Assembly: GCA_947458415.1 (NCBI GenBank)
Contig: CANGZG010000002.1
Span: 1-34,266, forward strand
Length of the DNA: 34,266 nucleotides
Reading direction: 5' to 3'
From: Comamonadaceae bacterium
GTDB taxonomy: Bacteria > Pseudomonadota > Gammaproteobacteria > Burkholderiales > Burkholderiaceae_C
This document shows, one piece after another, positions 7,445 to 15,200 of the stretch. The position numbers were made by a program, and so were the translations under genes. Each line of letters opens with the position of its first letter. Position 1 is the first letter of the stretch. The notes beneath the pieces were generated by a model. That model saw only the letters and a list, made by a program, of their open reading frames with translations, had not been told where the DNA came from and ran no database searches.

Positions 7445-9835
7445 ATGTCTGTTTTGTTTGATTCAACGGCGCTTGTGGTGCCCTTTGAAAAGCTGCGTAT
7501 GTCTGATGTTGACGCAGTGGGAGGCAAAAATGCCAGTTTAGGGGAGATGATTTCTCAATTGCCATCCGGTGTCAGTGTGCCAACTGGGTTTGCCACCACC
7601 GCACATGCATTTCGTGTATTTTTAAAACATGACCATTTGGATCAACGCATCGAGCAAGTACTCCAAAATTTAGACTCGGAAAACATCAACGATTTGTCCA
7701 CGACCGGTGCATCTATTCGCTCATGGATTCTGAATCAACCTTTTCCCGCATCTTTGGAGTCAGAAGTTCGCCAAGCGTTCGCCACGCTCAATGCTGGTGC
7801 AGACAGTGCCTCTTATGCGGTCAGATCATCTGCCACCGCAGAAGACTTGCCAGACGCTTCATTCGCTGGACAGCAAGAAAGTTTTTTGAATGTCCAAGGC
7901 ATTGAAGATGTACTTGTGAAAATCAAAGAAGTGTTCGCCTCTTTGTACAACGACCGGGCCATCAGTTACCGAGTGCACAAGGGATTTGTACATGCAGATG
8001 TGGCATTGTCTGCAGGCGTACAAAAAATGGTTCGTTCTGATTTGGCGACTTCTGGGGTCATGTTCACGATTGACACAGAATCAGGATTCAATGATGTGGT
8101 GTTCATCACCTCGAGCTACGGTTTGGGCGAAACCGTGGTGCAAGGCGCGGTCAACCCCGATGAGTTTTATGTTCACAAACCGATGTTGCGCGCCGGTAAA
8201 CAAGCGATTGTCAGAAGAAGTTTGGGATCCAAATTGATACAGATGAAATTTGCCACCGAAATGGAACGACAGCAATCGGGCAAATTGGTGGTCACCGAGG
8301 ATGTGCCCTCTGAATTGAGAAACCGTTATTCACTGACAGACGATGACATCTGTCAATTGGCCCAATACGCTTTGACCATTGAATCCCATTACGGTCACCC
8401 CATGGACATCGAGTGGGGCAAAGACGGTCTGGATGGCAAGTTGTACATCCTGCAAGCCAGACCTGAAACTGTCAAAAGCCAATCCAAAGGCAAAGCCGAA
8501 CACAAATACAAATTGAAAAACAAAAGCACAGTGCTGGCGGAGGGCAGGGCGATCGGACAAAAAATTGGAACAGGGCCTGTTCGGCTGGTCAGTCATATTT
8601 CGCAAATGGACACGGTACAACCTGGCGATATTTTGGTCACTGACATGACCGACCCCAATTGGGAGCCGGTCATGAAAAAAGCCAGTGCCATCGTCACCAA
8701 CCGTGGGGGAAGAACATGTCATGCAGCCATCATCGCGCGTGAACTTGGCATTCCAGCTGTGGTGGGATGTGGCAATGCCACAGATGTCTTGCAGGCTGAC
8801 AGTTTGGTGACGGTGAGTTGCGCAGAAGGTGACACGGGTTTCATCTACGACGGCTTGCTAGAGACAGAAGTGTTTGAAGTCAAGCAAGGGGTGATGCCTG
8901 AGATTGCAACCAAGATCATGATGAACATTGGCAACCCCAGCATGGCGTTTGATTTCGCGCAGTTGCCCAATGCGGGTGTGGGGTTGGCTCGATTGGAATT
9001 CATCATCAACAACAACATTGGCGTACATCCCAAAGCCATTTTGGACTATCCCAACATCGATTTAGAGTTGAAAAAAGCCGTTGAATCCGTAGCTCGCGGT
9101 CATGCTTCACCCAAGGCATTTTTCGTTGACAAGGTGACTGAGGGTGTTGCAACCATTGCGGCTGCTTTTTGGCCCAAGCCTGTGATCGTGCGGCTCTCCG
9201 ATTTCAAATCGAATGAATACAGAAAATTGATTGGCGGTAGTCGCTATGAACCGGAAGAAGAAAATCCCATGCTGGGTTTCCGTGGTGCTGCACGTTATTT
9301 GAGTGCCGACTTTCAGCAAGCATTCGCCATGGAATGCCAAGCCTTGCGCAGGGTCAGAGAAGACATGGGTTTAACCAATGTTCAAATCATGGTTCCTTTC
9401 GTCAGAACCGTGGGTCAGGCCAAGCGTGTGGTTGACCTGTTATCGCAACAAGGTTTAGCCAGAGGTGAGAACGGTTTGAAGTTGATCATGATGTGTGAAG
9501 TCCCCAGCAATGCGTTGTTGGCAGATGAGTTCCTTGAATTTTTCGATGGCTTTTCCATTGGGTCCAACGACCTGACGCAATTGACGTTGGGTTTGGACAG
9601 GGATTCCGGCATGCCACTGCTTGCAGCAGATTTTGATGAGCGAGACCCTGCCGTCAAACTGTTGTTGTCCAAAGCCATTGAAGCCTGCCAAAAACAAAAC
9701 AAGTACGTCGGTATTTGTGGCCAAGGTCCAAGTGACCATTTGGATTTTGCGAAATGGCTGGTCAGCAAAGGAATTGAATCCATTTCACTTAATCCTGACA
9801 GTGTGATCGCCACTTGGCATGCGCTTGCAAATTAA
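7445..9835 (+). CDS. ppsA: Phosphoenolpyruvate synthase
   Basis: PEP synthase (pyruvate, water dikinase) converts pyruvate, ATP and water to PEP, AMP and phosphate, the entry to gluconeogenesis from C3 acids. The 796-residue protein is the usual length. The N-terminal ATP-grasp domain starts with VGGKNASLGEM and contains YAVRSSATAEDLPDASFAGQ. The swivelling phosphohistidine domain has GGRTCHAAIIARELGIPAVVG with catalytic H426; the adjacent Thr is the PpsR target. The C-terminal TIM barrel ends with GICGQGPSDHLDFA, including the catalytic cysteine. The ATG at 7445 is preceded by GGAG at a good distance; a longer frame from a TTG at 7409 would add 12 residues. It pairs with divergent ppsR. Confidence 0.97.
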   Translation: MSVLFDSTALVVPFEKLRMSDVDAVGGKNASLGEMISQLPSGVSVPTGFATTAHAFRVFLKHDHLDQRIEQVLQNLDSENINDLSTTGASIRSWILNQPFPASLESEVRQAFATLNAGADSASYAVRSSATAEDLPDASFAGQQESFLNVQGIEDVLVKIKEVFASLYNDRAISYRVHKGFVHADVALSAGVQKMVRSDLATSGVMFTIDTESGFNDVVFITSSYGLGETVVQGAVNPDEFYVHKPMLRAGKQAIVRRSLGSKLIQMKFATEMERQQSGKLVVTEDVPSELRNRYSLTDDDICQLAQYALTIESHYGHPMDIEWGKDGLDGKLYILQARPETVKSQSKGKAEHKYKLKNKSTVLAEGRAIGQKIGTGPVRLVSHISQMDTVQPGDILVTDMTDPNWEPVMKKASAIVTNRGGRTCHAAIIARELGIPAVVGCGNATDVLQADSLVTVSCAEGDTGFIYDGLLETEVFEVKQGVMPEIATKIMMNIGNPSMAFDFAQLPNAGVGLARLEFIINNNIGVHPKAILDYPNIDLELKKAVESVARGHASPKAFFVDKVTEGVATIAAAFWPKPVIVRLSDFKSNEYRKLIGGSRYEPEEENPMLGFRGAARYLSADFQQAFAMECQALRRVREDMGLTNVQIMVPFVRTVGQAKRVVDLLSQQGLARGENGLKLIMMCEVPSNALLADEFLEFFDGFSIGSNDLTQLTLGLDRDSGMPLLAADFDERDPAVKLLLSKAIEACQKQNKYVGICGQGPSDHLDFAKWLVSKGIESISLNPDSVIATWHALAN

Positions 9836-9879
9836 ATGCCTTTGCCCCCAGAAAAATGATTAGAATGTAAGGCTTTTCA

Positions 9880-9925
9880 CCTTGCCGCACCACTGTCGAC
9901 GCTGTGGGCGGCTCAATCCACAAGG
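9880..9925 (+). promoter_or_regulatory. Probable S6:S18-type autoregulatory mRNA leader of rpsF
   Basis: The leader folds into a 9-pair stem with one bulge: GCCGC (9884-9888), bulged A9889 and CCAC (9890-9893) pair with GTGG (9904-9907) and GCGGC (9908-9912) around a ten-base loop. An outer pairing of CCTT(G) at 9880-9884 with CAAGG at 9921-9925 would cover the rpsF Shine-Dalgarno. A bulged stem before rpsF is the layout of the known S6:S18 leader family, which lets the S6-S18 complex repress its own operon. The match is by position and shape, not by covariance model. Upstream, TAGAAT at 9861-9866 could be the -10, but no well-placed -35 is visible. Confidence 0.5.
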
Positions 9926-9932
9926 AGAGTTC

Positions 9933-10298
9933 ATGCGTCATTACGAAATAGTTCTTTTGATTCACCCCGACCAAAGCGAGCAGGTTCCTGCCATGTTGGA
10001 ACGCTACAAAGGCTTGATCACCAACGGCGGCGGCAAAGTTCATCGTTTGGAAGACTGGGGAAGACGTCAGTTGACTTACATGATCAATAAACTGGCCAAA
10101 GCACATTACCTGTGCTTGAACATTGAGGCCAACCAAGAAGTCATGGCCGAGCTGGAGCATGCCTTCAAATTCAACGATGCAGTGTTAAGACATTTGACCG
10201 TATCAAAGAAAAAAGCCGAAACCACGCCTTCTTTGATGATGAAAACGGTTGAGCGCGAAGAAGCCCGCAAAACCCAACACACTGAATTCCAAGCCTGA
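9933..10298 (+). CDS. rpsF: 30S ribosomal protein S6
   Basis: Ribosomal protein S6 binds the central domain of 16S rRNA as a partner of S18. The 121-residue product begins MRHYEIVLLIHPDQSEQVP and includes EDWGRRQLTYMINK, the typical RxLAY-like strand. It ends in a charged tail (VEREEARKTQHTEFQA). The ATG at 9933 has a strong AAGGAGAG site; a start at 9882 would add 17 residues from the structured leader. First gene of rpsF-priB-rpsR-rplI. Confidence 0.97.
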   Translation: MRHYEIVLLIHPDQSEQVPAMLERYKGLITNGGGKVHRLEDWGRRQLTYMINKLAKAHYLCLNIEANQEVMAELEHAFKFNDAVLRHLTVSKKKAETTPSLMMKTVEREEARKTQHTEFQA

Positions 10299-10313
10299 TT
10301 TCATTGACCAGAT

Positions 10314-10604
10314 GTGAACCGAGTCGATTTGATGGCGCAGCTGGCAGAGATTTCTGCGTTGCGTTACACCCCTTCAGGACTGCCTGTCGTGGAATGTCGA
10401 CTGAATCACGAGTCTGAAATTGAAGAAGCCGGGATTGTGAGGAAAGTGAATTTGAATTTGAAGTCAAAAGCCGTTGGCATATTGGCAGAAAAATTGATTC
10501 GACAACCTCTCAACACCTCTTTTTTGTTCTCAGGTTTTTTGGCATCTGGCACCAAGTCCACATCAGTCATTTTTCATATTCACTCGTACCAAACAGTTTC
10601 CTAG
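10314..10604 (+). CDS. priB: Primosomal replication protein PriB (GTG start)
   Basis: PriB is a small single-stranded-DNA-binding OB-fold protein that works with PriA and DnaT/DnaC-type partners in restarting stalled forks. The 96-residue product, MNRVDLMAQLAEISALRYTP onward, shows the OB-fold pattern of betaproteobacterial PriB: ALRYTPSGLPVVECRLNHES, then KAVGILAEKL and FSGFLASGTK. It lies between rpsF and rpsR, the standard site of priB in beta- and gammaproteobacteria. I prefer the GTG at 10314; an ATG at 10332 would remove six conserved N-terminal residues. The Shine-Dalgarno is poor, so translation may rely on coupling to rpsF 15 bases upstream. Confidence 0.92.
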   Translation: MNRVDLMAQLAEISALRYTPSGLPVVECRLNHESEIEEAGIVRKVNLNLKSKAVGILAEKLIRQPLNTSFLFSGFLASGTKSTSVIFHIHSYQTVS

Positions 10605-10613
10605 GAGCCCCAC

Positions 10614-10895
10614 ATGGCCACTTTCAAAAAGTTCAACAAAGACAAGCGCCCAAAGCGCAACACCCAATCGTTGCTGTTCAAACGCAAACGGTTTTGCCGT
10701 TTCACGGTCACTGGCGTTGAAGAAATCGACTACAAAGACATTGACACGTTGCGTGACTTCATTGCAGAAAACGGAAAAATCATTCCAGCTCGTTTGACTG
10801 GCACGCGCGCGATTTACCAGCGCCAATTGAACACAGCCATCAAGCGTGCCCGGTTCTTGGCCATGCTGCCTTACACCGACCAGCACAAAATCTAA
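10614..10895 (+). CDS. rpsR: 30S ribosomal protein S18
   Basis: Ribosomal protein S18 is the S6 partner on the 30S platform. The 93-residue product contains the diagnostic FCRFTVTGVEEIDYKDIDTLRDFI region and IIPARLTGTRAIYQRQL near the C-terminus. The N-terminus MATFKKFNKDKRP is somewhat longer than in E. coli, as is common in betaproteobacteria. AGGAG at 10603-10607, overlapping the priB stop, serves as the ribosome site. With S6 it may repress this operon through the leader upstream of rpsF. Confidence 0.98.
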   Translation: MATFKKFNKDKRPKRNTQSLLFKRKRFCRFTVTGVEEIDYKDIDTLRDFIAENGKIIPARLTGTRAIYQRQLNTAIKRARFLAMLPYTDQHKI

Positions 10896-10905
10896 GGAGC
10901 GGAAC

Positions 10906-11358
10906 ATGCAAATCATTCTTCTTGAAAAAGTCGTCAACCTTGGTAACTTAGGCGAGGTTGTCAAAGTCAAAGACGGTTATGCCCGTAACTTTTTGATTCC
11001 TTCAGGTCAAGCCCGTCGTGCGACAGGTGAAGCCATCAAAGAATTCGAAGCCCGTCGTGTTGAACTGGAAAAAGCAGCGCACGAGAAATTGCTTGCTGCG
11101 CAAAGCCAAGGCGAAAAACTGCAAGGAACCACCGTCAAGCTCACACAAAAAGCGGGTGTGGATGGTCGTTTGTTCGGTTCAGTCACCAATTTCGATATTG
11201 CCGAAGAGTTGAACAAAATGGGTTACGGCGTATCCAAGGCGCAAATTCGCATGCCCAAGGGTCCCATCAAAACCGTGGGCGATTCCCCGGTTTCCGTGTC
11301 ATTGCACACCGATGTCTTGGTTGACATCCAAGTGGCTGTCTACGGCGAATCTGCATGA
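10906..11358 (+). CDS. rplI: 50S ribosomal protein L9
   Basis: Ribosomal protein L9 binds domain V of 23S rRNA near the L1 stalk. The 150-residue product has the N-terminal signature MQIILLEKVVNLGNLGEVVKV, the motif GYARNFLIPSGQA, a long central helix (about 40-75) and the C-terminal domain with RLFGSVTNFDIAEEL. The ATG at 10906 has AAGGAGCGGAAC upstream; the frame extends back to 10846 inside rpsR but with no family similarity. It closes the ribosomal protein operon and is followed by an intrinsic terminator. Confidence 0.98.
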   Translation: MQIILLEKVVNLGNLGEVVKVKDGYARNFLIPSGQARRATGEAIKEFEARRVELEKAAHEKLLAAQSQGEKLQGTTVKLTQKAGVDGRLFGSVTNFDIAEELNKMGYGVSKAQIRMPKGPIKTVGDSPVSVSLHTDVLVDIQVAVYGESA

Positions 11359-11373
11359 TTTCGTGGTAATTTG

Positions 11374-11404
11374 AAAAAGCCGCTCCTTGGGGCGGTTTTT
11401 TTTT
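11374..11404 (+). terminator. Intrinsic terminator after rplI
   Basis: CCGCTCC and GGGGCGG arms (one G-T pair) close a short loop and are followed by nine Ts. It ends the rpsF operon just before the dnaB promoter region. A five-A run on the left makes weak function on the other strand possible. Confidence 0.88.
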
Positions 11405-11409
11405 GCCAG

Positions 11410-11450
11410 TTATGCACAGCTTAACGAGACAATTTGACCGGTTCTCCACA
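11410..11450 (+). promoter_or_regulatory. DnaA-box-like sites upstream of dnaB
   Basis: TTATGCACA at 11410-11418 is a perfect match to the DnaA consensus TTATNCACA. TTCTCCACA at 11442-11450 differs from TTATCCACA at one position, in the same orientation and 32 bases on (about three helical turns). They lie 60-100 bases upstream of the dnaB start. DnaA control of dnaB is an inference. Confidence 0.4.
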
Positions 11451-11509
11451 AACTTATCCCATGACAACCGGCACTCAATTCAATACGATTGATGTTTGAG
11501 AGGATCACC

Positions 11510-12916
11510 ATGTCTGTCGTTTTTCCGGAGTTTGAAGAATCTTCTTCATCCATCGACCGTCAAATCGCGCAATTGCGCATTCCACCTAACTCTGTCGAGG
11601 CGGAATCGAGTGTGCTCGGGGGCTTGTTGCTTGACAACGCTGCATGGGACAAGTTGGGTGACATTCTCAGCGAAGGTGATTTTTACAGGTACGAACACCG
11701 GCTGATATTTGCATCCATCAGCACGCTGGTCAACAGCAGCCGGGCAGCAGATGTCATCACTGTGTTTGAACACCTTCAAAGCCAAGGCAAAGCAGATGAA
11801 ATTGGCGGTCTGGCTTTTTTGAATTCGTTGGCGCAGTATGTGCCCAGTTCGGCCAACATCAGACGGTACGCTGAAATCGTCAGAGAGCGATCCATTCTTC
11901 GCAAGCTCGTGAGTGTCAGCGATGAAATTGCCACTTCGGCAATGAACACCAATGGCAGACCTGTTCCCAACATTTTGGATGAGGCTGAGCAAAAAATATT
12001 CAACATCGGTGAAGAAGGCTCGCGCATGCGCCAAGGCTTTCAGTCCATGGGGAATTTGGTGGTTCAACTCTTGGACCGTGTGGAGGAGATGTCGCAAAAT
12101 CCAAATGACATCACTGGTGTTCCCACGGGGTTTTTCGACCTGGACCGAATGACATCTGGCATGCAGGCGGGCGATTTGATTGTGTTGGCCGCCAGACCCT
12201 CAATGGGTAAAACGGCGCTGGCAATCAATATTGCAGAAAACGTCGCGCTCAATGAAGGTTTGCCTGTCGCGGTTTTCTCCATGGAGATGGGCGCATCGCA
12301 ACTGGCCATTCGCATCGTTGGTTCCATTGGACGGATTGACCAATCTCGATTAAGAACGGGGAAATTGCTCGACGAAGAATGGCCAAGACTGACCGAAGCG
12401 GTGGAAAGGTTGCGCAATGTGTCTTTATCGATCGATGAAACACCGGGGTTAACGCCTTCCGAGCTTCGTGCCAGTGCCAGACGCTTGGCGAGAAACTGTG
12501 GCAAGTTGGGTTTGGTGGTGGTGGATTATTTGCAATTGATGAGCGGCAGCAGCGGTGCCGATGGAGACAATCGCGCCACCGAATTGGGTGAAATTTCACG
12601 CGGCCTGAAGATGCTGGCCAAAGAGTTGCAATGCCCTGTCATTGCCTTGTCTCAGTTGAACAGGGGGGTAGAACAAAGAACCGACAAACGCCCCATGATG
12701 AGTGATTTGCGTGAATCAGGCGCCATCGAGCAAGATGCTGACGTCATCATGTTCATTTACCGAGACGATTACTACAACAAAGACTCCAAAGAACCTGGCG
12801 TGGCAGAAATCATCATTGGCAAACAACGAAATGGGCCGACGGGAACCGTGAAGCTGACATTCCTCAAACCGATCACGAAATTTGAGTCGTATGCCGGAAT
12901 GAGTTCTGATTATTGA
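11510..12916 (+). CDS. dnaB: Replicative DNA helicase DnaB
   Basis: DnaB is the hexameric helicase that unwinds DNA ahead of the replisome. The 468-residue protein has the N-terminal helical domain (about 20-125, beginning RIPPNSVEAESSVLGGLLLD) and a RecA-like ATPase domain. Walker A is ARPSMGKTALA with K234, Walker B is LVVVDYLQLM, and the DRRPMMSDLRESGAIEQDAD-like segment is present. No intein interrupts the ATPase core. The ATG at 11510 follows GAGAGG at a good distance; a TTG at 11489 would add seven residues. It sits behind the rplI terminator, so it probably has its own promoter. The stop is three bases from that of the converging phoH gene. Confidence 0.97.
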   Translation: MSVVFPEFEESSSSIDRQIAQLRIPPNSVEAESSVLGGLLLDNAAWDKLGDILSEGDFYRYEHRLIFASISTLVNSSRAADVITVFEHLQSQGKADEIGGLAFLNSLAQYVPSSANIRRYAEIVRERSILRKLVSVSDEIATSAMNTNGRPVPNILDEAEQKIFNIGEEGSRMRQGFQSMGNLVVQLLDRVEEMSQNPNDITGVPTGFFDLDRMTSGMQAGDLIVLAARPSMGKTALAINIAENVALNEGLPVAVFSMEMGASQLAIRIVGSIGRIDQSRLRTGKLLDEEWPRLTEAVERLRNVSLSIDETPGLTPSELRASARRLARNCGKLGLVVVDYLQLMSGSSGADGDNRATELGEISRGLKMLAKELQCPVIALSQLNRGVEQRTDKRPMMSDLRESGAIEQDADVIMFIYRDDYYNKDSKEPGVAEIIIGKQRNGPTGTVKLTFLKPITKFESYAGMSSDY

Positions 12917-12919
12917 GTG

Positions 12920-14584
12920 TCAAAGCACTTCGCTGGCGAAGTCTGCCAAGCGAGAGCGCTCGCCTCTGGCCAACGTGATGTGTCCACCGTGTGGCCAACC
13001 TTTGAAGCGGTCAACGGCATAAGTCAAACCAGAAGAACCCTCGGTCAAATAAGGCGTGTCAATTTGGGCGATATTGCCCATGCAAATGATTTTGGTACCA
13101 GGCCCCGCACGTGTGATCAGCGTCTTCATTTGTTTGGGCGTTAAGTTTTGCGCTTCATCAATGATGACGAACTTGTTTAAAAACGTGCGACCACGCATGA
13201 AATTCAAGCTTTTGATTTTGATTTTGCTTTTGATCAATTCATTGGTGGCCGCGCGACCCCATTCGCCTGCGCTGGTATCTGTTTTTCCAAGCACTTCCAA
13301 GTTGTCGTCCAAGGCACCCATCCAAGGCCCCATTTTTTCTTCTTCTGTGCCTGGCAAAAAGCCAATGTCCTCACCCACGCTGACTGTGGCTCGGGTCATG
13401 ATGATTTCTGTGTAACGCCGTTCATCCAGCACTTGAACCAAACCGGCCGCCAATGCAAGCAATGTTTTGCCTGTGCCTGCTGTGCCAGTGAGAGTCACAA
13501 AATCAATTTCCGGGTCCATCAGCATGTTGAGCGCAAAATTTTGTTCTCTGTTTCGAGTAGTGATGCCCCAAGCCGCATTTTTCAGGTGGCTGTAGTCTTT
13601 CAGGGTTTTGAAGACCGCAGATTTGCCTCGTATTTCCGTGACCCGCGCGTAAAGACTGGGCTCACCCGGTGATTCAAAATAAATGAATTGATTGATGTGC
13701 ATCTGGGCAACCACCGAACCACTGATGCGATAAAAGGTGTGGCCGCCACTTTGCCAACTCTCAACCGATTGGGCTTGTTTGGACCAAAAATCTTGCGACA
13801 AAGCCAATGCGCCCGAGTACAGCAGATCGCCATCTTCAAGCGTCTTGTCGTTTTGATAGTCCTCTGCGAGCAAGCCCAACGCACGTGCCTTGACGCGCAT
13901 GTTGATGTCTTTGCTCACCAACACCACTTCTCGCTTGGGGTAGACATCGCCCAGCGCTTTGACCACACCCAAAATTTGGTTGTCGGCTTTCCCTTGAGGA
14001 AGACTGGTTGGCAGGTCGAACGCCAAAGGAATGGTTTGGAAGAAAAGCTTTCCTCCGACTTCTTTGTTACCGGTGGCAGACAACTCCAGTCCCTTGGATA
14101 TGTCAGAGTTGCTCACGCCGACCAGCGCGTCCAGTGTGCGGCTGGTTTGTCGCGCATTGCGTGCGACTTCGGTCATGCCTTTTTTGTGACTGTCTAGCTC
14201 TTCCAACACAATCATGGGCAGGAAGATGTCGTGTTCCTCGAAGCGGAACAAGCACATGGGGTCGTGCATCAGCACATTGGTGTCTAGAACAAACAGTTTT
14301 TGTACCGACGATTTCTTTTTAGAAGCTGAAGAGCGCGCGGGCTCAGGCTTTGATGCACTGTCGTGGACATTGAAAACAGCGTCAGCGGATTTTTTTTCAA
14401 GTTGCTTTGAAATGACTGGCATGGCCGAGTCAGAGGCAGATTTGCGTTCGACCACAGACCTACCCACGGGCTTGTGTGTTGCAGCAACATGACTTTTTTT
14501 AGCCGAGACCGATGAGGATCTTTGGGTGGTGTTCTTCGATTGAAGTAAGTCTGCTTTTTGACGAGGCGCAGGCGGAAGTGGCAT
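12920..14584 (-). CDS. PIN-PhoH fusion ATPase (PhoH2/YlaK type)
   Basis: A 554-residue protein joining a PIN-type nuclease domain to a PhoH-type ATPase. Mycobacterial PhoH2 proteins of this design are RNA helicases with ribonuclease activity; that activity is assumed here, not shown. Residues 1-95 are a Ser/Lys/Ala-rich, probably disordered extension. The PIN domain starts at LFVLDTNVLMHDP (acidic D101) and runs to about 245, including LEELDSHKKG and LVSKDINMRVKA. The PhoH ATPase covers about 345-554: Walker A GTAGTGKT at 367-374, Walker B VIIDEAQN with DEAQ at 476-479, and the C-terminal GNIAQIDTPYL and LARGERSRLADFA. The ATG is three bases after the bcp stop, so the two are probably coupled. 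Shorter PhoH and YbeZ proteins lack the PIN domain. Confidence 0.93.
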   Translation of the reverse strand: MPLPPAPRQKADLLQSKNTTQRSSSVSAKKSHVAATHKPVGRSVVERKSASDSAMPVISKQLEKKSADAVFNVHDSASKPEPARSSASKKKSSVQKLFVLDTNVLMHDPMCLFRFEEHDIFLPMIVLEELDSHKKGMTEVARNARQTSRTLDALVGVSNSDISKGLELSATGNKEVGGKLFFQTIPLAFDLPTSLPQGKADNQILGVVKALGDVYPKREVVLVSKDINMRVKARALGLLAEDYQNDKTLEDGDLLYSGALALSQDFWSKQAQSVESWQSGGHTFYRISGSVVAQMHINQFIYFESPGEPSLYARVTEIRGKSAVFKTLKDYSHLKNAAWGITTRNREQNFALNMLMDPEIDFVTLTGTAGTGKTLLALAAGLVQVLDERRYTEIIMTRATVSVGEDIGFLPGTEEEKMGPWMGALDDNLEVLGKTDTSAGEWGRAATNELIKSKIKIKSLNFMRGRTFLNKFVIIDEAQNLTPKQMKTLITRAGPGTKIICMGNIAQIDTPYLTEGSSGLTYAVDRFKGWPHGGHITLARGERSRLADFASEVL

Positions 14585-14587
14585 GTA

Positions 14588-15073
14588 TCAAGCAGCAGCT
14601 GTGGATTTTTTGAGGGCCTTCACCGCTTTGAGGACTTCGTCAACGTGACCGGGTACTTTCAGGCCACGCCATTCTTGCTTCAAAACACCATCGGGTCCGA
14701 TGAGAAATGTGCTGCGCTCAATGCCTTTGACTTTCTTGCCGTACATGATCTTATTTTTGACAACGCCAAACATATGGCACATTTTTTCTTCAGTGTCAGC
14801 AATGAGCTCAAAGGGAAGTTCTAATTTTTCTTTGAAGCTGTCGTGAGATCTCATGTTGTCACGCGATACTCCAAAAATGACTGCACCAGCTTTGGTGAAG
14901 TCTTTGAATTTGTCCCTGAACTGCATGGCTTCAGTGGTGCAACCAGGGGTATTGTCTTTCGGATAAAAGTACAAAATGACTGTTTGACCGACGTGTGACT
15001 GGTGAGTTACCTTGATGCCGCCTGTGGCGTTTGCTTCAAATTCGGGAAGGTGTTTATTGAGAACAATCGCCAT
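14588..15073 (-). CDS. bcp: Thioredoxin-dependent peroxiredoxin, Bcp/PrxQ type
   Basis: A 161-residue cytoplasmic thiol peroxidase that reduces hydrogen peroxide and organic peroxides using thioredoxin. The peroxidatic cysteine is C45 in PKDNTPGCTTEA. The resolving cysteine found five residues later in E. coli Bcp is missing (M50 is there). The only other cysteine is C99 in EEKMCHMFGV, which could resolve, as in PrxQ variants with the second cysteine elsewhere. Other fold features are VILYFYPKDNT and FGVSRDNMRSHDSF. The end is Ala/Lys-rich (KALKKSTAAA). It lies just upstream of the PIN-PhoH gene on the same strand. The Shine-Dalgarno is weak. Confidence 0.93.
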   Translation of the reverse strand: MAIVLNKHLPEFEANATGGIKVTHQSHVGQTVILYFYPKDNTPGCTTEAMQFRDKFKDFTKAGAVIFGVSRDNMRSHDSFKEKLELPFELIADTEEKMCHMFGVVKNKIMYGKKVKGIERSTFLIGPDGVLKQEWRGLKVPGHVDEVLKAVKALKKSTAAA

Positions 15074-15147
15074 GGTTCTGAATCCGTTATGACTTAAAAG
15101 CCCGAAGAAAAGCCTCGGTAAGACACCATTTTATCTCTAAATGAACC

Positions 15148-15200
15148 TGAGCAATTTGGCTCAAGATTTTGCGTCTTGTTGAGCCTGTACAAACGGCTCA
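15148..15200. repeat. Tandem small inverted repeats TGAGC(C)/(G)GCTCA
   Basis: TGAGC (15148-15152) pairs with GCTCA (15159-15163), and TGAGCC (15180-15185) pairs with GGCTCA (15195-15200), the latter including the stop codon of the Mth938 gene. No T-run follows either on the minus strand, so they are not typical terminators. They could be RNA-processing hairpins or chance. Confidence 0.3.

Noticed and set aside
12182..12240. Intein or insertion in dnaB at the Walker A site
   Set aside because: The reading frame passes straight through ARPSMGKTALA and the total length is normal.
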